DNA of 20,708 bases from an uncultured Oscillospiraceae bacterium (GTDB lineage: Bacteria; Bacillota; Clostridia; Oscillospirales; Acutalibacteraceae): positions 1 to 20,708 of the forward strand of contig UQQT01000039.1 in NCBI GenBank assembly GCA_900543395.1, written 5' to 3'. Below are positions 1 to 7,423 of the stretch, piece by piece. The notes beneath the pieces were generated by a model that saw only the letters and a list, made by a program, of their open reading frames with translations, was not told where the DNA came from and made no database searches. The translations under genes and the position numbers were made by a program. Position 1 is the first letter of the stretch. Each line of letters starts with the position of its first letter.

Positions 1-54
1 ACTCGCTACCTCCACCTTGGCAAGGTGGCGCTCTACCGGATGAGCTACATCCGC
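1..54 (-). tRNA. tRNA-Gly (GCC), 3' part cut by window edge
   Basis: Read on the minus strand, this starts with the acceptor 5' strand GCGGATG, then TA, a D arm (GCTC...GAGC) and a five-pair anticodon stem CCACC/GGTGG around the loop TTGCCAA, which gives anticodon GCC (Gly). The T arm and acceptor 3' strand lie outside the window, so the gene is partial only because of the cut. A promoter is visible just upstream. It is transcribed in the same direction as the ECF operon, but after a palindrome and from its own promoter. Confidence 0.93.
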
Positions 55-66
55 ACGGATGTATAT

Positions 67-94
67 ATTTTATCATAAAAATATTATTTGTCAA
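67..94 (-). promoter_or_regulatory. Promoter of the tRNA-Gly gene
   Basis: On the minus strand TTGACA (94-89) is followed after 16 nt by TAAAAT (72-67). This is a consensus -35 and a 5/6 -10 element, placed so that transcription starts a few bases before the tRNA 5' end at 54. Confidence 0.75.
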
Positions 95-99
95 GAGGA

Positions 100-131
100 A
101 AACAATAATTTGTCGAGACAAATTATTGTTT
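100..131. repeat. 32-nt palindrome, terminator-like hairpin at the end of the ECF operon
   Basis: Two arms AAACAATAATTT and AAATTATTGTTT flank the core GTC-GA-GAC, so the whole 32 nt is a perfect inverted repeat. The stop codon of the ECF S gene (TAA, 125-123) lies inside one arm. Read on the minus strand, the stem ends in TTGTTTT, so it may terminate the ECF operon, although the stem is AT-rich. A second copy with identical arms but a compensated core lies at 20654-20685, which suggests a repeat family rather than a single terminator. Confidence 0.85.
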
Positions 132-839
132 ATCTATTCCGTACTTTATACACACTCTGTCGAGCTTTTTTATAAGAGGCATACCCAAAATAGCCAAAAA
201 TATCACCGTCGCACCGGCATGAATCAGATTAAACACAACGCCCGACGCATAAGTCGCAAGCACTGTTTTTACCGTGATATTCTGCGTGAACATAAATACC
301 GACGATGTATCGGCGATAAGACCGTACACGATAAACACAGACAAAAAGCCGTAAATGCACAAGCCGATCCTCGTTGTCTTAACTCTGCCGGGAGCGAAAA
401 CAACGCCCGCCAAAAATCCGACCGCGCCGAACGCAAACATCTGCCACGGCGTCCACGGTCCCTGACCGAAGAAAAAGTTTGAAATGAATCCGACCGTCGC
501 TCCGCACAGAAATCCCGAACGCGAACCGAACGCGGCGGCTGTTATAATTATTACCGCCGCCGAAGCTTTGAACTGCGGTATCATGTAGAACGCGACGCGT
601 CCTGCGACTCCGAGTGCGGTGAGCACCGCAAGAACCGTCAGCTCCTTTGCCTGCGGGCGTTTTTTTTCAAAGCCGAGCGCGAATGTGACAAAAGAGAGAA
701 TTATTATCCCCATACTGATTATATAGTACCGTCTGCCCTCGTTCACAATTGCGGAAACGACAATTGCCGACGGAATGAGAATGTAAAAAAATATGCTCAA
801 AACGGAGTATATGTTTATTTTTCCGTCAGCTCTTTGCAT
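123..839 (-). CDS. ECF transporter S component (substrate-specific membrane subunit)
   Basis: A hydrophobic protein of about 238 residues. An N-terminal pair of membrane segments (about 10-60) precedes an S-component-like core that starts with an AxxxAxxxA helix (AVLTALGVA). Further segments follow, including a GFISNFFFGQGPWTP loop. S components bind one vitamin or metal and work with EcfT and two ATPase domains; all of these partners are in the same operon. The ATG at 839 is chosen because AGGAGG lies 10 nt upstream; a GTG at 848 is almost touching the ribosome binding site. The start overlaps the ATPase gene by 25 bp, implying translational coupling. The ligand cannot be read from the sequence. 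A corrinoid is inferred from the transcobalamin-like genes upstream, but other vitamins remain possible. Confidence 0.85.
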   Translation of the reverse strand: MQRADGKINIYSVLSIFFYILIPSAIVVSAIVNEGRRYYIISMGIIILSFVTFALGFEKKRPQAKELTVLAVLTALGVAGRVAFYMIPQFKASAAVIIITAAAFGSRSGFLCGATVGFISNFFFGQGPWTPWQMFAFGAVGFLAGVVFAPGRVKTTRIGLCIYGFLSVFIVYGLIADTSSVFMFTQNITVKTVLATYASGVVFNLIHAGATVIFLAILGMPLIKKLDRVCIKYGIDKQ

Positions 840-2479
840 TTTTTCCACGCCTCCTTTGTCAGAATACAGTCGGGGAAAACGGAGCGGACTATTCTGTTCG
901 CCGTCGTGGTGTAGAAGCTGTTACCCGAAAAGAATTCACGCGGCTCACTGTCGCTCACGACTCTGCCGTCAAAAATCATAACGCATCTGTCTGCGAAAGT
1001 CGCGGAGAATTCAATGTCGTGAGAGGCGATTATAAATGTCTTGCCGCTTTTCTTTAATTCTCTGATTATTTCGCCGAATTTTATTTTAAATGTAGGATCC
1101 ATACCGTTTGTCGGTTCGTCGAACAAATAAATCTCTGCTTCGGTCAGAAGAATTTTTGCAATTGCCAGCTTTTCCTGCTCGCCCCCGCTTAAATCAAACG
1201 GGTGACTTTTTAATAAATTATCGATTTCAAATAATTCTGCGGTTTTATTTATCTCTTCGTCGGACGGCGTTTCGCCGTTTTTCTTTTTTACCTCTTTTAA
1301 TTCGTCGATAACGCTGTCCTTTACGAACAGTACCGAAACGTCCTGCGGAAGAAGGGATGTTTTGTTTCTTAAATCCGACGGCTTCATGCTTTTTTTAGCC
1401 GCCTTGATTTTTCCGGAATACGGCGCAGTCATACCCGATAAAATCGAAAAAAGCGTAGACTTCCCCTCTCCGTTACCGCCCGTAACGCAGAGTATTTCAC
1501 CCTGGTTTACGTCAAGTGACAGATTTCTTAACACGTCGGGGGAGTAACGGTTATATCTGAAAAACACGTCGACAATTTCGAGGACGCGTTCTTTTTTGTT
1601 CTCTTTATTTTCAATCTCATTAGAACTAATGAGGTCTGTTTTTTTGTCTGTAATTCCGTTTGCGATAAGAGCCTGTCTGCCCTCCTTTACGGTAAGCGGA
1701 GTTTTTCCGTCAAAAGAAGCCATGACGGCAATCTGTGCGCTCGACGGCAGAGACAGGAAAAAATCCGAAGTTTTATCCCCGAAGCTTTTTGCGGTGTTTT
1801 CGGGCGTGTCAAACGATACGAGCTTTCCGTCCTTCATAACCGCGACCTTGTCCGCCATGGAGAAAACGCGTTCGAGATTATGTTCGGATATGATTATCGT
1901 AACGCCGAGGTCGTCGTTGAGCTTCTTTATCTGTGACAAAAAGTTGTCGGAGGCAATCGGGTCAAGCTGTGACGTCGGCTCGTCGAGTATGAGAACCTCG
2001 GGCGTAACCGTCATGACCGAAGCCAAATTCAGAAGCTGTTTCTGCCCGCCCGAAAGCGTGTTTACATCCGAACGGTATTTGTCGCCGAGGTCAAAATATC
2101 CTGCGGTTTCCGCGCTTCTTAACGCGATTACGTTGTTGGGTTTATTTAAGCTTTCGAGCGAAAATGCAAGCTCGTGCCACACCTTGTCGGTTACAATCTG
2201 ATCCTCGGGCGACTGAAAAACGAATCCGATTTTTTCCGCCTGCTCCTTTTCGGGTATTTCGGACAGCTCCTTATCGTTAAAAATAATTCTGCCCTCTCGC
2301 TTTCCGTGCGGTGTAAGGACGGATTTAAAATGACGTAAAAGCGTTGTTTTCGAGCATCCCGAAGCCCCGCAGACGAGTATAAACTGCCCCGGTTCAATCT
2401 CCATATTTATATTATCAAGAGCTTTTTTCGTTGAATTCGGATATGTAAAGCTTAAATCCTTGACAGCGATATGCGCCAT
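815..2479 (-). CDS. ECF transporter ATPase, two ABC domains fused (EcfA-EcfA')
   Basis: A protein of about 554 residues with two complete nucleotide-binding domains. Domain 1 has the P-loop region GASGCSKTT (38-46), Q-loop FQSPEDQIV (89-96), signature LSGGQKQ (142-148), Walker B LILDEP and a switch His in ISEHN. Domain 2 has a canonical GGNGEGKST (334-342), signature LSGGEQE (430-436), Walker B YLFDEP and ASHD. It powers vitamin uptake through EcfT and S. The start at 2479 follows GGAGG at good spacing and overlaps the end of ecfT by 28 bp; a longer reading from 2536 lacks this support. In the first P-loop the usual Gly before the catalytic Lys is Ser, which may make the two ATP sites unequal. 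Fused double ATPases are common in ECF operons dedicated to one substrate. Confidence 0.93.
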   Translation of the reverse strand: MAHIAVKDLSFTYPNSTKKALDNINMEIEPGQFILVCGASGCSKTTLLRHFKSVLTPHGKREGRIIFNDKELSEIPEKEQAEKIGFVFQSPEDQIVTDKVWHELAFSLESLNKPNNVIALRSAETAGYFDLGDKYRSDVNTLSGGQKQLLNLASVMTVTPEVLILDEPTSQLDPIASDNFLSQIKKLNDDLGVTIIISEHNLERVFSMADKVAVMKDGKLVSFDTPENTAKSFGDKTSDFFLSLPSSAQIAVMASFDGKTPLTVKEGRQALIANGITDKKTDLISSNEIENKENKKERVLEIVDVFFRYNRYSPDVLRNLSLDVNQGEILCVTGGNGEGKSTLFSILSGMTAPYSGKIKAAKKSMKPSDLRNKTSLLPQDVSVLFVKDSVIDELKEVKKKNGETPSDEEINKTAELFEIDNLLKSHPFDLSGGEQEKLAIAKILLTEAEIYLFDEPTNGMDPTFKIKFGEIIRELKKSGKTFIIASHDIEFSATFADRCVMIFDGRVVSDSEPREFFSGNSFYTTTANRIVRSVFPDCILTKEAWKKCKELTEK

Positions 2480-3345
2480 TTTATTTCCTCCGTAAGATTG
2501 AATATCATCGGCAGCATGCAAAAAATAAAAAAGCACGCCGTTCCCGTTATATTTATCGCATTAAACGGCGATATGTACGCTTCGGGGTAGTAATTTACCT
2601 GCGTGTTTTTTGTAAAAACGGGAATAAGCGAAGCTGCGCCGAATACTATTAAAAACAGAGTGAAAACGATCTCGCGTTTTGCGAATTTATATATGCTCAT
2701 CGCCGATCGTCTGCCCGAGGAGCCTCGGCTTCGCATTGAGTCGGAGGTCGTGACCGAGCTTTCGAATGCCCACGATACCGTCGACGAAAAGACGGAGAGC
2801 GCGGAAGATATTTTCGTTTTTAAATTGTTTTTTTCATTCGAAAAAGATGAATTTCTGTATCTGTTAACATCATTTATATGAGACGAAAGCTTTGGCACGA
2901 ACCGCAGAACCATTGAAATAAAAAGCGACAGCGACGGCATTATTCCTCCTAAAAGACATACCGTTTTGTCGGACGTGGCTATAACGTTGAAGCATGAAAA
3001 CTGCGTTATGACCGAGACGAGCATCAGCGAAAAATTAAGTCCGTAATAAACGGATTCGAGCGTAAACGGGTTGCCGTCGGGCAGATAGAAAAGCGTCGTA
3101 ACGCCCCTGTGATTGAAAAGCGAATTTATAATAATCGTGACAACTGCGGCCGGGACGGCAAAGGACAGGACTTTCAGCTGTTTTCTGAAGCCTTTAAGAT
3201 AAACCGCGTAGCCGAATGACGAAACAAGCGCGCAGACAAGGTACGCAGGGTATAAATTCATCATGGAAACGCCCGTCATCAGCGCAAAATAAATGAGCGG
3301 ACAGACGGGGTGAAGCGAGTTTAAATAATCCCTGTTCTCTCTCAT
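2452..3345 (-). CDS. ECF transporter T component (EcfT)
   Basis: A protein of 297 residues with several hydrophobic segments (about 15-75, 100-150, 225-290). A cytoplasmic helical region contains SDSMRSRGSSGRR (201-213), which matches the EcfT coupling motif with Ala/Ser-Arg-Gly that contacts the ATPases. It links the S component to the two ATPase domains in the membrane. The ATG overlaps the TGA of the upstream lipoprotein gene in the arrangement ATGA, and the downstream ATPase overlaps its 3' end, so the five genes form one tight unit. Confidence 0.9.
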   Translation of the reverse strand: MRENRDYLNSLHPVCPLIYFALMTGVSMMNLYPAYLVCALVSSFGYAVYLKGFRKQLKVLSFAVPAAVVTIIINSLFNHRGVTTLFYLPDGNPFTLESVYYGLNFSLMLVSVITQFSCFNVIATSDKTVCLLGGIMPSLSLFISMVLRFVPKLSSHINDVNRYRNSSFSNEKNNLKTKISSALSVFSSTVSWAFESSVTTSDSMRSRGSSGRRSAMSIYKFAKREIVFTLFLIVFGAASLIPVFTKNTQVNYYPEAYISPFNAINITGTACFFIFCMLPMIFNLTEEIKWRISLSRI

Positions 3346-4079
3346 TGATTAAGCTCTCCCGCGCCTACGTCCCAGCCGAGGTCGCAGGTATATCGCCATT
3401 TTATGACGTCGCCGTTTTTAACCGTGACCTCACTGCATCCGACGTTCGGGTACTTGCCGTTTACGCTGTACATCCAGCCCGACAGCGAACCGCAGTCGCG
3501 TTCGTAAAGATTCGCGATACCCTCAATGTAGCTCGAATGATACGCAGGCGTGTAGGAGAATTCGAGGTGAATATTATTGTCTCTGCAAACCTTTTTCAAA
3601 ACGTCGAATACCGTTGTGTTTTCATTTTCGATATAATACTCCGTCGTCGGGAGAACCGTTCCCGTTGACGGTACGAATTTAAGTGCGTTTTCGCTCAGCT
3701 TGTCCTTGTTATTTAAAATCGTCTCGCAGTCGATTGAAATTGTGCATACGTTCCTTACGTCCGGTTTTACGGCAGATGTCTGTGACTTTTTCGCAGTATT
3801 CGGCGCGGTCGTTTTATCGCCGTGCGGTTTTTCGTCCGCTTCCTTTGTCGTCGGCCGTGCCGTCGTTGTCTGTCCCGATGCGGTCGTCGGCGCGGACGGT
3901 ACAGCTGTAACGGAGGTTGTTTTCGATTCTCTGTCCGACTGCGATTTTGATTCAGATACGGAAGCGTTTTCGTTCGTCGAAATCTCGTTCGCCCCGTCTC
4001 CCTTTGAACAGCCGAACATGAAAACTACCGATAAAATTATTAATAAAACGGATAATATCTTTTTGAATTTGTTGTTCAT
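3342..4079 (-). CDS. DUF4430 lipoprotein (transcobalamin beta-domain-like)
   Basis: A protein of about 245 residues. A signal peptide ends in a lipobox (VFMFGC), so it should be anchored by a lipidated Cys on the outer face of the membrane. A Ser/Thr/Lys-rich linker of about 75 residues follows, then a C-terminal domain with SGWMYSVNGKYPNVG and a GDVIKWRYT strand. This is the DUF4430 pattern, the family that includes the C-terminal domain of transcobalamin and intrinsic factor. The ATG at 4079 is preferred over a GTG at 4088 because GGGAG sits 8 nt upstream. It follows the barrel gene by 14 nt and overlaps ecfT by 4 bp. The likely role is extracytoplasmic ligand capture for the ECF transporter. 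Corrinoid binding is inferred from family and context, not shown. Confidence 0.85.
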   Translation of the reverse strand: MNNKFKKILSVLLIILSVVFMFGCSKGDGANEISTNENASVSESKSQSDRESKTTSVTAVPSAPTTASGQTTTARPTTKEADEKPHGDKTTAPNTAKKSQTSAVKPDVRNVCTISIDCETILNNKDKLSENALKFVPSTGTVLPTTEYYIENENTTVFDVLKKVCRDNNIHLEFSYTPAYHSSYIEGIANLYERDCGSLSGWMYSVNGKYPNVGCSEVTVKNGDVIKWRYTCDLGWDVGAGELNQ

Positions 4080-4093
4080 AATCTGCACTCCCG

Positions 4094-5122
4094 TTACGCG
4101 GTAAGCTTTGAAAGAAAATCAAAGAAGGTTGATATCGTTTTTATTATATTAACTATCGACTGACAGAAGGTGCTTATGATAATGTCGGAATAATCATACA
4201 ACGACGTCGTTTTGTTTATAAAACGCTCGTACGCGCACAAGGCGATTGAAGCCTGTTCGCTTGCCATGAGGTTCGCGCGCTTGCTCCTAACGTGTTTGAA
4301 CGCACCGTTCCCCGTCTCGAACGACATCATTGCTTCATATACGTTCCCGTCCGCTTTTACAAAACGCGGGTCAGTTTTTGAATCGATACCCAGCGCGGAC
4401 AGTGCGATTATCACCGTCGCACAGCTTTCGCAGTTCTCCGTACCCCACGACATGAAGCCCCCGTTGTCAAGCTGTATATCTGACAGCGTATCGAGAGCCT
4501 TGTCTACGCTTTTCCTGACGTCGTCTCTCTCATAATACGGCGCAAGCGCGGTTAATACCATAGCCGTAATATCTGCGTCCGCTCTGCGTTTGGGGTCGAG
4601 ATTCCATCCGCCGGAGACAAGCTCGTTCTTTAATATATCGGAGATTAATTTTTCTCTTATATCGGAATTCGGCAGATAGTTTTTACAGTCGAGCGCGATA
4701 AGCGCGTATGCGTCGGCGTTGACGCCCTGTGAGGAGACGAAATTTATATCCGTCAGGGGAGATACCAGATCGACTCCGTTAAAATTTGAAGCATCCCTGC
4801 CCGAAGCCGACAGTGCGAGAATCAAACGCGAATTATCCGTCGACGCTCTGTCGTTTAGTATTCCGTTATGCTCGTTCTCCTTTACGTATTGCGTGACCTT
4901 CGAAATGTAATTCGTTATATATTCGTCATTAAATGCTGCGTTTCCGCTTCTCAGCTGCGCGATTATCGACCACTCGCCGCCGACTGACGAGAATTCCGGC
5001 TCTGTAACCGTTGTTTTTAAATATCCGCACGCGTCATAAAGCCCCGTTTCGGCTGATGCCGTTATATTAATCGATAAAATAACCGCGGTAATTAAAAGCA
5101 ACGCTGTAATTTTTCTTTTCAT
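4094..5122 (-). CDS. Secreted prenyltransferase/squalene-oxidase-repeat protein (transcobalamin alpha-domain-like)
   Basis: A protein of 342 residues with a Sec signal peptide (cleavage near ITASA-ET) and no lipobox. The body carries repeated helical-hairpin units with GGW/GGF turns, such as SGGWNLDPKRRADADITAMV and NGGFMSWGTENCESCATVII, then a GAFKH...NLMASEQASIAL unit. These are typical of the alpha/alpha toroid shared by terpene cyclases and the N-terminal domain of intrinsic factor. A hydrophobic/amphipathic helix (SIVNIIKTISTFFDFLSK) closes the protein. AGGAG precedes the ATG. It is the first gene of the ECF operon. With the DUF4430 lipoprotein it repeats the domain order of transcobalamin, but as two genes. 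A catalytic role is unlikely, as no DxDD or similar cyclase motif was seen. Confidence 0.83.
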   Translation of the reverse strand: MKRKITALLLITAVILSINITASAETGLYDACGYLKTTVTEPEFSSVGGEWSIIAQLRSGNAAFNDEYITNYISKVTQYVKENEHNGILNDRASTDNSRLILALSASGRDASNFNGVDLVSPLTDINFVSSQGVNADAYALIALDCKNYLPNSDIREKLISDILKNELVSGGWNLDPKRRADADITAMVLTALAPYYERDDVRKSVDKALDTLSDIQLDNGGFMSWGTENCESCATVIIALSALGIDSKTDPRFVKADGNVYEAMMSFETGNGAFKHVRSKRANLMASEQASIALCAYERFINKTTSLYDYSDIIISTFCQSIVNIIKTISTFFDFLSKLTA

Positions 5123-5155
5123 TTATTAATACTCCTGATTTTTTTATACAAATTT

Positions 5156-5184
5156 ATTATAGTTAATTTGCATTGTAATGTCAA
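5156..5184 (-). promoter_or_regulatory. Consensus promoter of the ECF/transcobalamin-like operon
   Basis: On the minus strand TTGACA (5184-5179), 17 nt, then TATAAT (5161-5156): a perfect consensus. Transcription should start near 5149, leaving an untranslated leader of roughly 27 nt. That is too short for a cobalamin riboswitch, which argues against this form of B12 control here. Confidence 0.85.
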
Positions 5185-5231
5185 ATAAGCGTTTGATATT
5201 ATGTTTAAATGTATAAAATTGCAATAAACTA

Positions 5232-5259
5232 TTGACTTATGCAAAAATGCGTGTATAAT
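5232..5259 (+). promoter_or_regulatory. Promoter of argF
   Basis: TTGACT (5232-5237), 16 nt, TATAAT (5254-5259). The spacer and its edges (5236-5254) match the Bacillus ARG box consensus at about 12 of 19 positions. This is only weak support for ArgR control. The promoter is divergent from the ECF operon promoter about 70 bp away. Confidence 0.75.
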
Positions 5260-5294
5260 TATGAGTATATTTTAAAAATCACGGGGGCTTTTAT

Positions 5295-6287
5295 ATGTCG
5301 CTTAAAAATAAGAGCTTTTTAAAACTGCTCGATTTAAAGAGTGCGGATATTGATTATCTGCTCACTCTTGCCGCCGATTTAAAGGCTAAGAAAAAAAACG
5401 GCGTTCCTCACAGATACTGCGAGGGTAAAAATATTGCGCTTATATTCGAAAAAACGAGCACGAGAACGCGCTGTTCGTTCGAAGTCGCCGCCGCAGACCT
5501 CGGTATGCACCCCGTTTATCTCGACCCGAAAAGCTCGCAGATAGGAAAAAAAGAGAGTATTCCCGATACTGCACGGGTGCTGGGCAGAATGTTCGACGCG
5601 ATAGAGTACAGGGGCTACTCTCAGGAGATCGTCGAGGCTCTCGCGGAATATTCGGGAGTCCCCGTATTCAACGGACTTACGAACGAATTTCACCCGACGC
5701 AGATACTTGCAGACTTCCTTACGATAAAGGAGCATTTCGGCAGATTAAAGGGCATTAAATTCGTATACATGGGCGATGCGAGGTACAATATGGGCAATTC
5801 GCTTATGGTCGGATGCGCAAAGATGGGTCTTGACTTTACCGCATGCGCGCCGAAAAAATATTTTCCCGACGAAAATCTCGTTAAAATCTGCGAGAATATC
5901 GCAAAGGAGACAGGCGCGAAAATAACGCTGTCCGAGGAGCCCGAGTCGGCTGTTAAGGGTGCGGACGTTATCTATACCGACGTGTGGGTCTCGATGGGCG
6001 AACCCGCCGAGGTTTGGAAAGAGCGTATAGACGATTTAATTAAATACAGAGTCGACGATAGGCTGATGAATACCGCAGGCGAGCAGTGCCGTTTCATGCA
6101 CTGTCTGCCGGCTTTTCACGATTTGAAAACGGAGACGGGCAGGGAGATTTACGATAAATTCGGACTCGACTGCATGGAGGTAACCGACTCCGTATTCGAG
6201 AGCGAAAGGTCGATAGTATTCGACGAGGCAGAGAACCGTATGCATACGATAAAAGCCGTAATCGCGGCTTCGCTCGGCGAATTTTGA
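5295..6287 (+). CDS. argF: Ornithine carbamoyltransferase
   Basis: A 330-residue protein of the usual OTC length. It joins carbamoyl phosphate and ornithine to give citrulline in arginine synthesis, or runs the reverse reaction in arginine breakdown. Visible motifs are the carbamoyl-phosphate loop STRTR (55-59), HPTQ (133-136), the ornithine-binding D229 with SMG (233-235) and the catalytic HCLP (269-272). These are the OTC forms, not aspartate carbamoyltransferase. It starts at an ATG with GGGGG 7 nt upstream and stands alone on its own promoter. No arcA or arcC lies beside it. The neighbouring ABC importer with an ARG-box promoter fits an arginine-related locus, but sequence alone does not separate the anabolic (argF) from the catabolic (arcB) role. 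Confidence 0.95.
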   Translation: MSLKNKSFLKLLDLKSADIDYLLTLAADLKAKKKNGVPHRYCEGKNIALIFEKTSTRTRCSFEVAAADLGMHPVYLDPKSSQIGKKESIPDTARVLGRMFDAIEYRGYSQEIVEALAEYSGVPVFNGLTNEFHPTQILADFLTIKEHFGRLKGIKFVYMGDARYNMGNSLMVGCAKMGLDFTACAPKKYFPDENLVKICENIAKETGAKITLSEEPESAVKGADVIYTDVWVSMGEPAEVWKERIDDLIKYRVDDRLMNTAGEQCRFMHCLPAFHDLKTETGREIYDKFGLDCMEVTDSVFESERSIVFDEAENRMHTIKAVIAASLGEF

Positions 6288-6366
6288 TTTTTTAACGCGT
6301 TCACGGTGTAAAAACCGACAAAAAAGCGTATATACTTTGCCGTCGAATAAGCAAATTCTACAAAAT

Positions 6367-6405
6367 AATGAATTATTATAAAAAACACTTGAATTTTTAT
6401 GCACA
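6367..6405 (+). promoter_or_regulatory. Tandem ARG-box-like operator (ArgR site)
   Basis: 6387-6405 reads ACTTGAATTTTTATGCACA. It matches the reverse complement of the Bacillus ARG box (AMTTGMATTTTTATTCATG) at about 16 of 19 positions. A weaker match in the opposite orientation (about 11 of 19) lies immediately upstream at 6367-6385, giving the roughly 20-bp tandem spacing expected for an ArgR hexamer. The strong box covers the -35 element of the importer promoter, so bound ArgR would repress. No argR gene is in the window. Confidence 0.65.
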
Positions 6406-6417
6406 ACGGCATATACT
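6389..6417 (+). promoter_or_regulatory. Promoter of the amino acid ABC importer
   Basis: TTGAAT (6389-6394), 17 nt, TATACT (6412-6417). The -35 lies inside the ARG-box-like sequence. The leader holds a small hairpin (ACGGG 6429-6433 with CCCGT 6442-6446) just before the ribosome binding site of the binding-protein gene. Confidence 0.68.
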
Positions 6418-6469
6418 TTATCTGAAAAACGGGGAATTGCTCCCGTATTATAAAAGGAGATAATTGAAA

Positions 6470-7330
6470 ATGAAAAAGCTTACTAAAGTTGCGGCTCTTC
6501 TCATGGCACTTGCGCTTATTGTTACAGCATTTGCGGCATGCTCGGGAGATAAGAATACAGACCCCAGCAAAGCGGACAGCAGTAATGCTGACACCAGCAA
6601 TTCAGCAGACGCAAACGCAGTTAAGTACACCGCGAGAAAAGACGACGGAAAACTCATCATGGCTACAAACGCCACATTCCCTCCCTATGAGTATAAGGAC
6701 GGAGACAAGATTGTCGGTATCGATGCCGAGGTTGCCGAAAAAATAGCCGAAAAGCTCGGCAAGGAGCTTGTTATCGAGGACGTTGAGTTCGGCTCAATCA
6801 TCGCCGGCGTTCAGACCGGTAAATACGATATGGGTATGGCAGGCATGACCGTTACTCCCGAGAGAGAAAAGAGCGTAAACTTCACGAAGTCCTATGCAAA
6901 GGGCGTTCAGGCTGTTATCGTTACAGAGGATTCTCCCATCAAGTCGCTTGACGACCTCAAGGGCGACGGCAGCATGAAGTTCGGCGTTCAGCAGGATACA
7001 ACGGGTGATATCTACGCCTCCGATACCGCTGAAAACGGCGGTTATGGCGAGGAGAACGTTATTCGTTTCAAGGCCGCTACCGATACCGTTCAGGCTCTTA
7101 AATCCGGCAAGGTTGACGCAGTTATCATTGATAACGAGCCCGCAAAGAGCTTCGTAGCCTCAACATCCGGTCTTAAAATCCTTGACGGCGCATGGGTTGA
7201 CGAGGATTACGCAGTCTGCGTAGCAAAGGAAAACACAGAGCTTCTCAATCAGGTTAACAAGGCTCTTGATGAGCTTAAGGCTGACGGAACTCTTCAGCAG
7301 ATTGTTGACAAGTATATTCCTGCAAACTAA
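6470..7330 (+). CDS. Polar amino acid ABC importer, substrate-binding lipoprotein
   Basis: A 286-residue lipoprotein. The signal peptide ends in a lipobox (TAFAAC), followed by an Asp/Ser/Asn-rich linker and the SBP_bac_3 fold. Typical cluster-F motifs are NATFPPYEY, GIDAEVAEKIAEKLGK, GMTVTPEREK (the Arg binds the ligand carboxylate) and VIIDNEPA (the Asp contacts the ligand amino group). It delivers an amino acid to the permease. The ATG at 6470 has AGGAG about 10 nt upstream; an in-frame TTG at 6464 is too close. The ARG-box promoter and the argF neighbour favour arginine, ornithine or lysine, but cystine or glutamine cannot be excluded by eye. Confidence 0.92.
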   Translation: MKKLTKVAALLMALALIVTAFAACSGDKNTDPSKADSSNADTSNSADANAVKYTARKDDGKLIMATNATFPPYEYKDGDKIVGIDAEVAEKIAEKLGKELVIEDVEFGSIIAGVQTGKYDMGMAGMTVTPEREKSVNFTKSYAKGVQAVIVTEDSPIKSLDDLKGDGSMKFGVQQDTTGDIYASDTAENGGYGEENVIRFKAATDTVQALKSGKVDAVIIDNEPAKSFVASTSGLKILDGAWVDEDYAVCVAKENTELLNQVNKALDELKADGTLQQIVDKYIPAN

Positions 7331-7366
7331 GTTAAGATAACGTCAAACAGTTTTACAGAAGTTTTG

Positions 7367-7388
7367 AGGGCGGCTGTACGGTCGCCCT
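7367..7388 (+). promoter_or_regulatory. Intergenic hairpin between binding protein and permease
   Basis: AGGGCGGC (7367-7374) pairs with GTCGCCCT (7381-7388), one pair being G-U, around a 6-nt loop. It is followed by TTATGTTT rather than a full T-run. This is the usual place for a partial terminator or mRNA-stabilising stem that keeps binding protein in excess over membrane subunits. The role is inferred from position. Confidence 0.55.
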
Positions 7389-7423
7389 TTATGTTTATAT
7401 AACGTATTTCGGAGGTGTATGAA

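Noticed and set aside
1596..2201. Long plus-strand open frame (201 codons) opposite the ECF ATPase
   Set aside because: It is antisense to a well-supported ABC ATPase, has no domain of its own, and its residues are those expected from reverse reading of the ATPase codons.
5123..5231. Cobalamin riboswitch upstream of the transcobalamin-like operon
   Set aside because: The promoter at 5156-5184 leaves only about 27 nt of leader, and no B12-box-like sequence was seen. The leader is too short.
6327..6336. A second TATACT-like -10 upstream of the amino acid importer
   Set aside because: No acceptable -35 lies 16-18 bp upstream, whereas the downstream TATACT has one at 17 bp and overlaps the ARG box.
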